This document shows, piece after piece, positions 17,312-26,189 of a stretch of DNA of 64,000 nucleotides. Source of the stretch: Cytobacillus sp. NJ13 (GTDB lineage: Bacteria; Bacillota; Bacilli; Bacillales; Cytobacillaceae); assembly GCA_030348385.1 (NCBI GenBank), contig JAUCFP010000006.1, positions 930,001 to 994,000 of the forward strand. The letters are read 5' to 3'. The position numbers were made by a program, and so were the translations under genes. Position 1 is the stretch's first letter. Every line of letters starts with the position of its first letter. The notes below the pieces were generated by a model, which saw nothing but the letters and a program-made list of their open reading frames with translations, did no database searches and had not been told where the DNA came from.

Positions 17312-17602
17312 ATGCCGGAAAAATTAAGCCATTTTGTTTTCATCTTATCGTTTATATGCCTCGGTTTGTTTTTGCTGATGGGTTTTTCGCCTCTGTATGA
17401 TATTTATCTGAATAAAATCGGCCATCGTCCATTTTCGCTCCTCCTGCTCCTGACAGTCCTTGTCTTCCTCGTGAGTATTTTTGTCTTAAAGAAAGTCCAA
17501 AACTGGCAGGAGGGCTTTCATGTATTATTTTCCATTATCCTCACACTGTTTCTTTCATCCGTCTTAGCGATCATCGTGTTCTTTGGGGGCCTATTTAGGT
17601 AA
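17312..17602 (+). CDS. Small three-TM hypothetical membrane protein
   Basis: 96 residues, starting at ATG 17312 with AGAAGGGGGA upstream. Three hydrophobic helices at about 7-27, 40-60 and 70-93, with a short positively charged loop (KKVQNW) inside. Not recognised as a named family. It stands between two minus-strand genes and is probably monocistronic. Confidence 0.65.
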   Translation: MPEKLSHFVFILSFICLGLFLLMGFSPLYDIYLNKIGHRPFSLLLLLTVLVFLVSIFVLKKVQNWQEGFHVLFSIILTLFLSSVLAIIVFFGGLFR

Positions 17603-17644
17603 ATGTAAAGAGCCTGCACCATCAGGGGTACAAGCTCAGCCAAT

Positions 17645-18724
17645 TTATTGGATTGGCATCCAGTTTACTTTCCATATTCCTTCGCTGTTTTTGCTCAGGC
17701 CGAAGCCAAACCCATCCTCCTCAGAAATTGAAATATAAGCTGAAGAGTCATCAATAATGACTACTTCTAAACGGGCGTTCTTCACTCGATGCAATAATGT
17801 CTGTTCTTCTGGGATAGATGGAGACTCGGTTATAGCAATAAGGTAATGATTCAGGGTAGGAAACGGTTTTTCGATACCCGGATCATGGTTAAACAATGCA
17901 TATTGAGTATAATAATCCTCAATTTCCTCTGCAAACAAGTACAGCTGGAAAACTTCTGCCGGGCTTAAACCTCTTAAGATCTCATCCGTCCCTCTTAAAG
18001 AAAATTCTTTATACACATGGTTTAAAGGCTCCCGAAGGACCAGTTCCGCATTATTATTCAGGGGCAGCTGGAATGGAACAGCTTCCGATTCAGGTTCTTT
18101 TGGCGCTGCCACCTCCAAGACTTCAGCCAGATGTACAGAGCCTTCCGCAGCGCGATATCCGCCTATAATTATAGAAACACCTTCTGCTTTAATTGGTGCG
18201 GCTGCGCCAAATACCTTTTTTAGCATCTCCTGATCCGTTTCATTAAAAGTCATTTTTATGTTCTTGCCATCCATGAGCGGCAGCAATTTTAAGGAATCAC
18301 GATCTGGCAGAAAATATACATTTTCTTCACGAAAATCCAGAGTGCCTGTGACCTCTGCCTTCCCAGTAAAAAATGCAGATAGGTGCCCATATGAGTCCTT
18401 CTCAAAACCATTCAATTTCCAGTTGTTTAGCATATCACCCTCAGTAAGGCCAGGATAAAAATCTTTATCTGCAATGACGGTCTCCTGTCCATTTTGCTTG
18501 GTAAAGACATCTGTCTGAATTCCGGCAATCCCGCCAATCAATAGTACAAACCCAGCAGCTGCAGCTGCAGAAAGAAGCATTGGAACATAGTCTTTTTTTC
18601 TGCTTTTAACAGCAGAAGTGCCGATCCGGTTTCTGACTCTCTGTTTTTCCTCTTCTGTGAAAACTGAATCTTTCGTCCATGCAGCATTCAATACTTTCTT
18701 CACTTCATGATTCAGATCAGCCAT
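17645..18724 (-). CDS. Putative membrane anti-sigma factor
   Basis: 359 residues from ATG 18724 (GAGGTG six bases upstream). A cytoplasmic N-terminus of about 50 residues is followed by one TM (residues about 48-68, LLSAAAAAGFVLLIGGIAG) and a large external domain, the usual shape of an ECF anti-sigma factor. The start codon overlaps the stop of the sigma gene by 8 bp, implying coupled translation. The external domain is not a recognised family, so the signal it senses is unknown. Confidence 0.75.
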   Translation of the reverse strand: MADLNHEVKKVLNAAWTKDSVFTEEEKQRVRNRIGTSAVKSRKKDYVPMLLSAAAAAGFVLLIGGIAGIQTDVFTKQNGQETVIADKDFYPGLTEGDMLNNWKLNGFEKDSYGHLSAFFTGKAEVTGTLDFREENVYFLPDRDSLKLLPLMDGKNIKMTFNETDQEMLKKVFGAAAPIKAEGVSIIIGGYRAAEGSVHLAEVLEVAAPKEPESEAVPFQLPLNNNAELVLREPLNHVYKEFSLRGTDEILRGLSPAEVFQLYLFAEEIEDYYTQYALFNHDPGIEKPFPTLNHYLIAITESPSIPEEQTLLHRVKNARLEVVIIDDSSAYISISEEDGFGFGLSKNSEGIWKVNWMPIQ

Positions 18725-19283
18725 GCTGTTCACCTCTTTCTGATGCAGATATTATCTTCCTGACTTTTTCATGTCCTCTGTACAGCCGTGTTTTTACGGT
18801 TGAAATGGGAATATTAAGAGCTTCACTTATTTCAGCCAGACTGAGATCCTGGTAATAATGGAGAAGGAAGACTTCGCGATATTTTACTGCTAGGGATTCT
18901 ATCGTTTTTAGCAATTCATGCTGTTCATCCTGTTCAAGAAAGGATGCTTCAGGATCTTTTTCTCTATCCTTTTTCAGGAAAAAAACCTTTTCATTCATAA
19001 TCATATTGCGGTAATGCCAGCTTTTAAGATAGTCTTTGCTTTTATTAATAGCAATTGTAAAAATCCACGTTTTAAAGGAAGATCTTTGCTGGAAACTTTC
19101 CAGCTTTTCATACACAGTAATAAAGGTATCCTGTGTTAGATCACTGGCAGCATTCCAGTCTTTAACATAACTGTATATTAATCTCTTCAGAACGGTTCCA
19201 TACTCATCCATGATCATTTCAAGAACGAGAGCACGGTCCACTTGATCAGCAATTGACCGTTTTACATACTCATCAGTGCTCAC
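18717..19283 (-). CDS. ECF-type RNA polymerase sigma factor
   Basis: 188 residues from GTG 19283 with AAGGAGG seven bases upstream; a longer frame to 19403 lacks such a site. Region 2 shows DLTQDTFITVYEKLESFQQ and FKTWIFTIAINKSKDYL; region 4 has LHYYQDLSLAEISEALNIP followed by STVKTRLYRGHEK, which binds the -35 element. It is co-transcribed and translationally coupled with the membrane anti-sigma gene. ECF operons usually autoregulate; I could not define the promoter. Confidence 0.88.
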   Translation of the reverse strand: MSTDEYVKRSIADQVDRALVLEMIMDEYGTVLKRLIYSYVKDWNAASDLTQDTFITVYEKLESFQQRSSFKTWIFTIAINKSKDYLKSWHYRNMIMNEKVFFLKKDREKDPEASFLEQDEQHELLKTIESLAVKYREVFLLHYYQDLSLAEISEALNIPISTVKTRLYRGHEKVRKIISASERGEQHG

Positions 19284-19448
19284 ATGACTGCCTCCTTGCT
19301 TAAATGCCAGCTGCCGATTTCGGCTGCCTTTTGTTTGACTGACAGTTAGACGACAGATACAAGCATATCGCTTCAACTTTTTGCATTTATTAAGATTATA
19401 CAAAAAAACCGCAAACCATTTGGTGTGCGCCTGATTATTTAATCCTGA

Positions 19449-19511
19449 TTAAAAAAAACACATCAATGCATAGGTTAAGAACAGAAGGAACCAAAATAAT
19501 ATGGAAGACAT
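19449..19511 (-). CDS. Possible 20-aa hydrophobic peptide upstream of the ECF gene
   Basis: ATG 19511 with GAGGTGATGATGA upstream begins a 20-codon frame for an almost wholly hydrophobic peptide (MSSILFWFLLFLTYALMCFF). An overlapping longer 27-codon frame exists. It lies in the 396-bp gap (19284-19679) between the ECF sigma gene and the HAD gene; I see nothing else definite there. Too short to be sure. Confidence 0.25.
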   Translation of the reverse strand: MSSILFWFLLFLTYALMCFF

Positions 19512-19679
19512 TCATCATCACCTCATTTGTTCAAATTAAGTAATTCCAGCCTATACATTTAGGTTGGGAATAATAATCCATATATTAACAAAATGATTCT
19601 GCCCAAGTGTTTTCTTTTTGATGGGAGGATTGTTTATTTATATAATGGCTATATTGTGCAAGAAAGAAGGGAGATTATT

Positions 19680-20429
19680 ATGTCGCAATCAAATATTGCT
19701 CCAGAGATCAAATTAATCGCTCTTGATATGGATGGAACCTTGTTGAATTCCAGAGGGGAAATTCCTGATGAAAACCGTAAGGCCATACGAGAGGCGAAGG
19801 AAAAAGGAATTGAAGTTATTTTGAGCACTGGAAGATCCAGGCTTACGGCAGGCGATCATGCAGATTCTTTGGAGTTGAACTCCTACTTGATCACGGTCAA
19901 CGGCAGTGAAATATTTGGCCCTGATGGTGAATCAATCTCAAGGACCCCAGTTGATTCTAAAGTAATGGAATGGATGTGGGACCTATCCCAGTCACATAAG
20001 ACCAATTTCTGGGCAACCAGCTGTGAACAGGTTTGGAAGAATGAAATGCCTGAAAATATTCATGACCATGAATGGCTTAAATTTGGGTTTGATATATCAG
20101 ATGATGAAATCAGGGAACTCATTCATAAAGAGCTTCAAACAAAAGGGGACCTGGAAATTACAAATTCCAGCTTAACCAATATTGAGGTAAATGCTCTGGG
20201 CATCAATAAAGCCAAAGGTATCAAGAAGGTAACAGAGCTTCTTGGCATTTCGATGGAAAATGTAATGGCAATGGGTGACAGCTTGAATGATATTGCCATG
20301 ATCGGGGAAGCAGGCTGGGGAGTAGCAATGGGAAATGCTCAGGATATTGTGAAAGAAACAGCCAATGCTGTTACGGGAACAAATGATGAAGCTGGTGTTG
20401 CACAGGCAATCCGAAAGTGGGCTCTTTAA
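19680..20429 (+). CDS. Cof-type HAD-IIB hydrolase
   Basis: 249-residue phosphatase of the HAD superfamily, probably acting on small phosphorylated metabolites. Start ATG 19680 with AAGAAGGGAG; the longer frame from 19593 has no ribosome site. Motif I is ALDMDGTLLN (nucleophile and acid/base Asp), motif II is LSTGRS, and the C-terminal motifs are K in NKAKGIKK and GDSLNDIAMI. A C2 cap lies between. The exact substrate cannot be told from sequence. Confidence 0.88.
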   Translation: MSQSNIAPEIKLIALDMDGTLLNSRGEIPDENRKAIREAKEKGIEVILSTGRSRLTAGDHADSLELNSYLITVNGSEIFGPDGESISRTPVDSKVMEWMWDLSQSHKTNFWATSCEQVWKNEMPENIHDHEWLKFGFDISDDEIRELIHKELQTKGDLEITNSSLTNIEVNALGINKAKGIKKVTELLGISMENVMAMGDSLNDIAMIGEAGWGVAMGNAQDIVKETANAVTGTNDEAGVAQAIRKWAL

Positions 20430-20433
20430 AGAA

Positions 20434-20460
20434 TAAAAACCGGCAATCATGCCGGTTTTG
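20434..20460. terminator. Bidirectional terminator
   Basis: AAAACCGGC (20436-20444), loop AATCAT, GCCGGTTTT; serves the convergent HAD and OsmC genes. Confidence 0.88.
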
Positions 20461-20462
20461 GC

Positions 20463-20924
20463 TTATTTCGATGATTTTTTGGCATTTAGAATGGTTTCTT
20501 CCAATTCTACTTCTACGTTTCCTTTAATCGCTCTGGAAATCATACAGGATGCCTCAGCTTTTTGAGCCAGCTTTCGCGCAAGTGAATGATCCTTTTCAGT
20601 CGCGTCAGCGTTTAACAAGATAACAGGACGATGAATAATTTTCTTATAGGTGATTACTCCTTTGGTTACATCCACAATTCCAATTGATTCCATCGTAAGA
20701 TTTTCTTTCTTGAGTTTGCTCCGTTCCATCATGGCTGCCAGGGTAATAATATAACAAGTTGCCGCCGCCCCCAGCAGCATTTCATCCGGATTCGTTCCGA
20801 TTCCGGGACCTTCCATTTCTGGCGGAATGGATACCTTTGTTTTAAGCCCGCCTGTTTCAATTTCTCCGACATCATTTCGAAGTCCTGGCCAATGTGCTTT
20901 TAAATGGAATTGATGTTCAGCCAT
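20463..20924 (-). CDS. OsmC/Ohr-superfamily peroxiredoxin-like protein
   Basis: 153 residues, the normal OsmC length. The two active cysteines of the family are present: one in GAAATCYIITLAAM (near residue 57) and one in KAEASCMIS (near 126). The sequence resembles the YmaD/SACOL1771 branch, which reduces organic hydroperoxides with thiols. The IPPEMEGPGIGTNPDEML stretch before the first Cys is typical. ATG 20924 follows GGAGGAACC. Monocistronic. Confidence 0.85.
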   Translation of the reverse strand: MAEHQFHLKAHWPGLRNDVGEIETGGLKTKVSIPPEMEGPGIGTNPDEMLLGAAATCYIITLAAMMERSKLKKENLTMESIGIVDVTKGVITYKKIIHRPVILLNADATEKDHSLARKLAQKAEASCMISRAIKGNVEVELEETILNAKKSSK

Positions 20925-21047
20925 TCTTTGGTTCCTCCAAGTTATGTATTTCTATTTACACCTTAAAGAGGGACAGCCAGAATTGCAAGACTTTACAGAT
21001 TTAACGTTTCAGGCTAAGATGAAAACAGCCAACTTAATAGTTTTACT

Positions 21048-21209
21048 GCTAGGGGTGCCCGATGCTCGCGGGCTGAGAAAGAAACCGGACTGTTTTTTAC
21101 CCTTCGGACCAGATCTGGATCATACCAGCGTAGGAAAGTAGTAATTGCGGGGAACGATGTTCTTTCTCTTAGATTATTCAGCCAGGTCCAATTGCGGATC
21201 TGGTTTTTA
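21048..21209 (+). promoter_or_regulatory. TPP riboswitch upstream of thiM
   Basis: The aptamer core is recognised by GGGGTGCC, GGCTGAGAA, ACCCTT and the CTGGATCATACCAGCGTAGGA block (21048-21141). About 40 nt later CCAGGTCC (21182-21189) and GGATCTGG (21196-21203) form an intrinsic terminator with a T tail. This is the usual TPP-OFF transcriptional design for thiamine genes. Confidence 0.93.
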
Positions 21210-21278
21210 TTTTGTTCTCATTCACAAGGGGCAAAAGGGGAAAAGCTATTGAGTGGAGATTGCAGAGGAGGATTTAAT

Positions 21279-22091
21279 GTGAACATTCAGGAGATTAGCA
21301 GTCTATTGGAAAAAATAAGAGAGTCAAACCCTCTTGTACATAATATTACAAATGTAGTGGTAACAAACTTTACTGCAAATGGCCTGCTGGCAATCGGGGC
21401 ATCACCAGTGATGGCATATGCACATGAAGAGGCAGCTGACATGGCTAAAATAGCAGGTGCATTGGTTCTCAATATGGGAACACTGACTGAAAAAGAAGTA
21501 AAAAGTATGCTCATAGCGGGCAAATCAGCAAATCAGCATGGGGTGCCAGTCATTTTTGACCCGGTTGGTGTAGGCGCCACGGCCTATCGCACAGAAACAG
21601 CTAAAAGAATATTAGAAGAATTAAATATTACCATCATAAGAGGCAATGCTGCAGAAATTGCCAACGCTGCTGGACAGAAATGGAGTATTAAGGGCGTAGA
21701 TGCAGTTGAAGCAGCAGGAAATACTTCAGAGCTTGCTGTGTCGGCAGCAAAAGAACTTGGTGCAGTCACTGTTATCACAGGAAAACAGGATATCGTTTCA
21801 GATGGAAGATCCACTTTTGCCATTAACAATGGCCATCCTCTTCTAACGAAAGTAACGGGAGCCGGATGTCTTCTTACTTCTGTAATAGGAGCTTTCGCTG
21901 CTGTCGAAAAGGATCCTGTAAAAGCGTCAGTAACTTCATTGGTCATTTATGGCACTGCCGCAGAAATCGCTGCAGAAAAATCGGATGGCAAAGGCCCAGG
22001 CACTTTCCAAATCGAGTTTTTGAATAGCTTATATAACATTTCTGCTGCAGATGTTGCATCATATGGCTCTTTTGAAAAAACGAACGGATAG
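21279..22091 (+). CDS. thiM: Hydroxyethylthiazole kinase
   Basis: Phosphorylates 4-methyl-5-(2-hydroxyethyl)thiazole so that it can be salvaged into thiamine. Start GTG 21279 is set by GAGGAGG; upstream codons lie across the riboswitch terminator. The 270-residue product has the ribokinase-like fold: [18 protein letters not shown] near the start, [18 protein letters not shown], and the VTGAGCLL anion-hole/catalytic Cys motif. First gene of thiMDE; thiD starts 12 bp later. Controlled by the TPP riboswitch. Confidence 0.95.
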   Translation: MNIQEISSLLEKIRESNPLVHNITNVVVTNFTANGLLAIGASPVMAYAHEEAADMAKIAGALVLNMGTLTEKEVKSMLIAGKSANQHGVPVIFDPVGVGATAYRTETAKRILEELNITIIRGNAAEIANAAGQKWSIKGVDAVEAAGNTSELAVSAAKELGAVTVITGKQDIVSDGRSTFAINNGHPLLTKVTGAGCLLTSVIGAFAAVEKDPVKASVTSLVIYGTAAEIAAEKSDGKGPGTFQIEFLNSLYNISAADVASYGSFEKTNG

Positions 22092-22103
22092 GAGGCAATA
22101 TAA

Positions 22104-22928
22104 ATGAAAGTGAACAAAGCTTTAACCATAGCGGGTTCGGATAGCGGCGGCGGCGCGGGCATTCAGGCAGACTTAAAAACATTTCAGGAACTCGGTGTTT
22201 TTGGCATGTCTGCTTTGACTGCGGTAACAGCTCAAAACACCAAGGGCGTTCAGGGAGTTTATCCAATGACAGCAGAGGCAGTTTCTGCTCAAATTCAATC
22301 GATAGGAGAAGACCTCAGACCTGACGCTGTGAAGACAGGAATGCTTTTTAGTGCAGATATAATCGGGAGTGTTTCCAATGAAATTGTGAGATACGGCTGG
22401 GAAAATGTCGTCATTGATCCAGTGATGATTGCAAAGGGAGGAGCAAGTCTTCTTCAAAATGAAGCGGTATTAGCGATGAAAAAGCATCTTATACCTCTCT
22501 CTATGGTGATTACCCCGAATATTCCAGAGGCAGAGGTTTTAACGGATATAAGGATTCGTTCACTGGAGGATAAAAGAGAAGCAGCAAAAAAACTGCATCA
22601 CCTTGGAGCGAAAAATGTCATCATAAAAGGCGGGCATGATGAAGCAAAAGACATAGCAGCAGACCTTCTATTTGACGGAGAAAGTTTTTCGGAATTTAAG
22701 AGCAACAGAATACAAACAGCCAACACACATGGAACAGGCTGCACTTTTTCGGCTGCTATAACCGCTGGCCTTGCTGACGGCCTTACCGTGCCAGAAGCTG
22801 TTGATCGGGCAAAACAATTCATCCAGGCAGCAATTGAATATGAATTGGGAATTGGCAGCGGTCATGGACCTACCAATCACTGGGCGTTCAATAGAAGAAA
22901 GAAGGAGACTGAAGTATATGGCTGTTAA
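22104..22928 (+). CDS. thiD: Bifunctional HMP kinase / HMP-phosphate kinase
   Basis: Phosphorylates 4-amino-5-hydroxymethyl-2-methylpyrimidine twice to HMP-PP. 274 residues from ATG 22104 (AGGAGG upstream). Signature [15 protein letters not shown] at about 15-29, [13 protein letters not shown], and [12 protein letters not shown] near the C-terminus. The C-terminal GSGHGPTNH is typical of ThiD. Its 3' end overlaps thiE by 11 bp. Confidence 0.95.
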   Translation: MKVNKALTIAGSDSGGGAGIQADLKTFQELGVFGMSALTAVTAQNTKGVQGVYPMTAEAVSAQIQSIGEDLRPDAVKTGMLFSADIIGSVSNEIVRYGWENVVIDPVMIAKGGASLLQNEAVLAMKKHLIPLSMVITPNIPEAEVLTDIRIRSLEDKREAAKKLHHLGAKNVIIKGGHDEAKDIAADLLFDGESFSEFKSNRIQTANTHGTGCTFSAAITAGLADGLTVPEAVDRAKQFIQAAIEYELGIGSGHGPTNHWAFNRRKKETEVYGC

Positions 22929-23586
22929 TCCGCAGGAAATGAGAAACTTATTAAAAGTATACTTTATAATGGGCAGCACAAATTGCCATCATGATCCTGA
23001 AAAAGTCCTTCAATCAGCCATCAAAGGAGGCATAACGTTATTTCAATTCCGTGAAAAAGGAGCCGGTTGCCTTCATGGAAAAGAAAAGGAATCGCTCGCA
23101 AAAAAGTTCCAAGCAATCTGCAAAGAGAGCAATATCCCTTTTATTGTAAATGATGACATTGAATTGGCACTAAAAATAAATGCAGATGGTGTCCATATAG
23201 GCCAGGACGATGAAGCAGCCGATGTGGTCCGCAGGAAAATTGGCAGCAAAATCCTGGGAGTCTCAGTGCACAGCATGAAGGAAGCTGAAACAGCGATCCG
23301 TCAAGGCGCAGATTACCTTGGCATAGGGCCTATTTATCCAACATCCACAAAGGAAGATGCCAAAGTCGTTCAGGGGCTTACTTTTTTGACAGAATTGAGA
23401 TCTGCTGATATCCAAATTCCTGTTGTAGGAATAGGCGGAATTACTTCTGAAAATACACCTCCCATTATTAAGACAGGAGCGGACGGTGTATCTGTCATTT
23501 CTGCAATCAGCCAGGCGGATTTACCTGAAGAATCAGCAAAACAATTACATGATGCAGTAAATAGTATAATGAGAAATGCCCATTGA
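22918..23586 (+). CDS. thiE: Thiamine-phosphate synthase
   Basis: Joins HMP-PP and thiazole phosphate to thiamine phosphate. Start ATG 22918 with AAGGAGAC; the frame upstream is the overlapping thiD. The 222-residue TIM barrel has [52 protein letters not shown], and the phosphate-binding GIGGITSEN. Together with thiM and thiD it completes thiazole/pyrimidine salvage. A terminator follows directly. Confidence 0.95.
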   Translation: MAVNPQEMRNLLKVYFIMGSTNCHHDPEKVLQSAIKGGITLFQFREKGAGCLHGKEKESLAKKFQAICKESNIPFIVNDDIELALKINADGVHIGQDDEAADVVRRKIGSKILGVSVHSMKEAETAIRQGADYLGIGPIYPTSTKEDAKVVQGLTFLTELRSADIQIPVVGIGGITSENTPPIIKTGADGVSVISAISQADLPEESAKQLHDAVNSIMRNAH

Positions 23587-23603
23587 TCTGGGCATTTTTT
23601 TAT
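23576..23603 (+). terminator. thiMDE terminator
   Basis: ATGCCC/GGGCAT stem overlapping the thiE 3' end, followed by a run of T. Confidence 0.8.
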
Positions 23604-23688
23604 TATAAGGACGTTTGAAATTCTCATGTTTATCCCAATCTATTGAGGGTAGCTCACTAAAAAACAATAGAAACAGAGGGATGAACAA

Positions 23689-24003
23689 TTGAAAAAGTGG
23701 ATGGAAACAGGCCTCTATATTCAAATGGCAGCCGTATTGCTGGTCGTCTATTATGGCTTCTTTTCAGGACTTGTGGCTGCGGAAACAAAAATGGCTGAAT
23801 TCGAAGGGAAAATAGAGGAAAAATATCGGCAGACTTCGGTTGATAATTACTTGAGCAACTTTAGCACGCACGAAGAATATTGGATTCGGCTGGATAATGG
23901 CAAATCCTTTGAGCTGACGGCAACATTATATGAAAGTATTAAGCGGGGTGAAAAGGTCAAATTAGTGCAGATGAATGCCGGAACCATGATATTTAAGCAA
24001 TAA
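23689..24003 (+). CDS. Single-pass membrane protein, hypothetical
   Basis: 104 residues from TTG 23689 (AGAGGGATG upstream). One N-terminal TM (about 8-30) and a mixed-charge external part with EEYWIRLDNGKSFELT, perhaps a small beta domain. Not recognised. Stands alone between thiE and exoA. Confidence 0.6.
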   Translation: MKKWMETGLYIQMAAVLLVVYYGFFSGLVAAETKMAEFEGKIEEKYRQTSVDNYLSNFSTHEEYWIRLDNGKSFELTATLYESIKRGEKVKLVQMNAGTMIFKQ

Positions 24004-24147
24004 GCCACTCTTTTCAAAGTATGATATATTTACCCGTATTTTTGTTGATTGCCGTTCACGTTACAGTACTTTACCTGTGCAAGTAATGAATATCCATGAT
24101 AATGTTGTATACAGGCAGATTTTTTAACATAAGGAGATATAATAGCA

Positions 24148-24903
24148 ATGAAACTGGTTTCATGGAATGTGAATGGCATAAGGGCATGTGTGAAAAAAGG
24201 GTTCATGGATTACTTCAAAGAAGTGGATGCAGACATTTTTTGCATTCAGGAATCCAAACTGCAGGAAGGACAGATCGAGCTCATATTGGAAGGCTATCAC
24301 CAATACTGGAATTATGCGATAAAAAAAGGATATTCCGGTACAGCTGTTTTTACAAAAAAAGAACCGCTTTCTGTTCGCTATGGATTGGGCGATGACGAAA
24401 CAGAACCTGAAGGCAGGATTCTCACGCTTGAGTATGAAAGCTTTTATCTCGTTAATGTCTATACGCCGAATTCACAGCGTGACCTGGCCCGGCTTCCATT
24501 CCGTCTTGAATGGGAAGAGCGGATCCGGGAGTATTTACTCGGCCTGGATCAGATTAAGCCTGTGATCATGTGCGGTGACTTAAACGTGGCTCATTTCGAA
24601 AGAGATTTAAAAAATGCTAAATCCAACATGGGCAACTCAGGTTTTACGGATGAAGAACGGGCAAAAATGACCAGATTGCTTGGTTCTGGGTTTGTTGATG
24701 CATTCCGCTATAAATACCCTGAAGCCGAAGGAGCATATACCTGGTGGTCGTATATGGCCAAGGTAAGAGAGCGGAATATAGGCTGGCGGATTGATTATTT
24801 TATCGTGTCCGAAAATCTAAAAGAAAGAATAATAGATTCACAGGTTCACTGCGACATTATGGGCAGCGATCATTGCCCGGTAGCGCTTGAATTGGATATG
24901 TAA
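24148..24903 (+). CDS. exoA: Exodeoxyribonuclease III / AP endonuclease
   Basis: Mg-dependent DNA repair nuclease that cuts at abasic sites and trims 3' ends. 251 residues. Catalytic motifs: LVSWNVNGIRA (N-terminal), IQESKLQ with the metal-binding Glu, VNVYTPNSQ, CGDLNVAH (Asp-Asn), WRIDYFIVS and the terminal SDHCPV with the catalytic Asp-His pair. AAGGAGATA precedes ATG 24148. Followed by a strong terminator. Confidence 0.95.
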   Translation: MKLVSWNVNGIRACVKKGFMDYFKEVDADIFCIQESKLQEGQIELILEGYHQYWNYAIKKGYSGTAVFTKKEPLSVRYGLGDDETEPEGRILTLEYESFYLVNVYTPNSQRDLARLPFRLEWEERIREYLLGLDQIKPVIMCGDLNVAHFERDLKNAKSNMGNSGFTDEERAKMTRLLGSGFVDAFRYKYPEAEGAYTWWSYMAKVRERNIGWRIDYFIVSENLKERIIDSQVHCDIMGSDHCPVALELDM

Positions 24904-24907
24904 AGCG

Positions 24908-24939
24908 AAACCCCTGCGGTGATGCAGGGGTTTTGTTTT
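24908..24939 (+). terminator. exoA terminator
   Basis: AAACCCCTGC/GCAGGGGTTT stem with T-rich tail. Confidence 0.88.
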
Positions 24940-24988
24940 AGTAAAACAGGCAATAATTGAAATAACATTATAATAAAGGAATGGTAGA

Positions 24989-25267
24989 ATGAACAAAACA
25001 GAGATGCTGAAGCTTTTTGTTCTTATTGAAAGAATATATCCGCCTTTTCGGATCAAGAACGAAATCGTTCATTATTATTTTAATTATTGCCGGGAATTCG
25101 ACTATGAGATGGCTTTGAGCTGCATAATAGGTCATATTAGGAAAAGCCCCTATCCGCCATCAATCAGTCATATCGCATCTATATCCTCATTGCATTCTTT
25201 ATCAGCTGAAATATCAGACAGCCGGAATTGGGAAAAAGAATATGTCCTTGCTAATCATGTGTCTTGA
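24989..25267 (+). CDS. Small helical protein resembling helicase-loader inhibitor G39P
   Basis: 92 residues, ATG 24989 after AAAGGAATGG. The sequence LFVLIERIYPPFRIKNEIV, then FDYEMALSCIIGHIRKSPYPPSI, follows the pattern of the N-terminal helical domain of phage G39P and related loader proteins, in which a short helix-PPxI motif ends the domain. It has none of the C-terminal helicase-binding tail that I could identify. No phage genes are nearby. Family assignment is by eye and tentative. Confidence 0.55.
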   Translation: MNKTEMLKLFVLIERIYPPFRIKNEIVHYYFNYCREFDYEMALSCIIGHIRKSPYPPSISHIASISSLHSLSAEISDSRNWEKEYVLANHVS

Positions 25268-25340
25268 TATTTCCATTAATTATTATGGAAAATCTATGTG
25301 TATTTTGTTATAATGCCATTAAATCTAATAAAAAGGTTTT

Positions 25341-25462
25341 CTAGGGTTCCGCAGCTTCTGCTGGCCTGGTCCGAGAGAAAACTCATAGCTATAAAAGCTA
25401 TGCCACGGAAGGATAAAAGCCTGGGAGATACTGTTCATCAGATATCTTCCGGGCTTTTTTCT
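25341..25462 (+). promoter_or_regulatory. Guanidine-I (ykkC) riboswitch
   Basis: Conserved blocks CTAGGGTTCCG, CTGGTCCGAGAGA, CACGGAAGGATAAAAGCC and TGGGAGA match the ykkC-yxkD leader. GCCTGGGAGATA (25419-25430) can instead pair with TATCTTCCGGGC (25443-25454) to form a terminator with a T tail. Guanidinium binding is known to favour antitermination and turn on the SMR exporter genes that follow. Confidence 0.93.
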
Positions 25463-25500
25463 TTTTTCCGGGAATAATACGTTAAAAAGGGGCTGATTTC

Positions 25501-25839
25501 ATGCAATGGCTAAAGGTATTTATAGCCGCGTTTTTTGAAGTGTTTTGGGTGATAGGTTTAAAGCATGCGGATGATCCATTATCATGGGCAGGGACCATCA
25601 TATGCATAGCAGTCAGTTTTTATTTGATGATAATGGCTGGCAAAGTCCTGCCTGTGGGAACTGTATATGCAGTCTTTGTTGGCTTGGGCACTGCCGGTAC
25701 AGTATTATCTGAAATCATATTTTTCGGAGAGCCATTGAAATTATCTAAAATACTGCTTGTTCTTATTTTGTTATTAGGTGTTCTGGGCTTAAAGCTAGTG
25801 ACAAATGAAGATAAATCAAAAGGAGCTGAACGTTCATGA
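25501..25839 (+). CDS. ykkC: SMR-family guanidinium/multidrug exporter subunit YkkC
   Basis: 112-residue four-helix small multidrug resistance protein with the membrane Glu in the first helix ([16 protein letters not shown]). The [21 protein letters not shown] stretch in TM3 is the family signature. It overlaps ykkD by 4 bp; the two subunits are expected to form a heteromeric exporter. Regulated by the guanidine-I riboswitch, hence guanidinium is the likely physiological substrate. Confidence 0.93.
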   Translation: MQWLKVFIAAFFEVFWVIGLKHADDPLSWAGTIICIAVSFYLMIMAGKVLPVGTVYAVFVGLGTAGTVLSEIIFFGEPLKLSKILLVLILLLGVLGLKLVTNEDKSKGAERS

Positions 25840-26150
25840 GCTGGGTGTTTCTAATTCTGGCTGGGCTTTTTGAAATGACAGGTGTCGCCATGATTAACAG
25901 CTTGCACAAAAAACGAAATTGGCAATCATTATTCCTGCTGATTGGCAGTTTTGGCGCCAGCTTCATATTTCTTGCGCTGGCAATGAAAGAACTGCCGATG
26001 GGTACAGCTTATGCGGTCTGGACTGGAATCGGTGCCTCTGGAGGAGCCATTCTTGGCATGATTCTGTACGGAGAGCCCAAAGATGCCAAACGGATATTTT
26101 TTATTGCAATGGTATTAAGTGCTGCAATCGGACTTAAACTTGTATCTTAG
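25836..26150 (+). CDS. ykkD: SMR-family guanidinium/multidrug exporter subunit YkkD
   Basis: 104 residues; partner of YkkC. Helix 1 carries the essential Glu ([13 protein letters not shown]), helix 3 has [17 protein letters not shown]. Start ATG 25836 overlaps the ykkC stop (ATGA). An operon of two SMR genes behind the ykkC-type leader is standard in Bacillus. Confidence 0.93.
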   Translation: MSWVFLILAGLFEMTGVAMINSLHKKRNWQSLFLLIGSFGASFIFLALAMKELPMGTAYAVWTGIGASGGAILGMILYGEPKDAKRIFFIAMVLSAAIGLKLVS

Positions 26151-26189
26151 ATATATAATGGAATTAAAAATTGGATAGGCAGGTAGGAA

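Noticed and set aside
20944..21141. 65-residue frame upstream of thiM
   Set aside because: It runs through the TPP aptamer, whose conserved RNA blocks explain the sequence.
21584..21946. 120-residue minus-strand frame within thiM
   Set aside because: Antisense shadow of an enzyme gene with all its motifs intact.
24096..24395. 99-residue frame overlapping exoA start
   Set aside because: Out of phase with exoA, begins in the leader and has no ribosome site.
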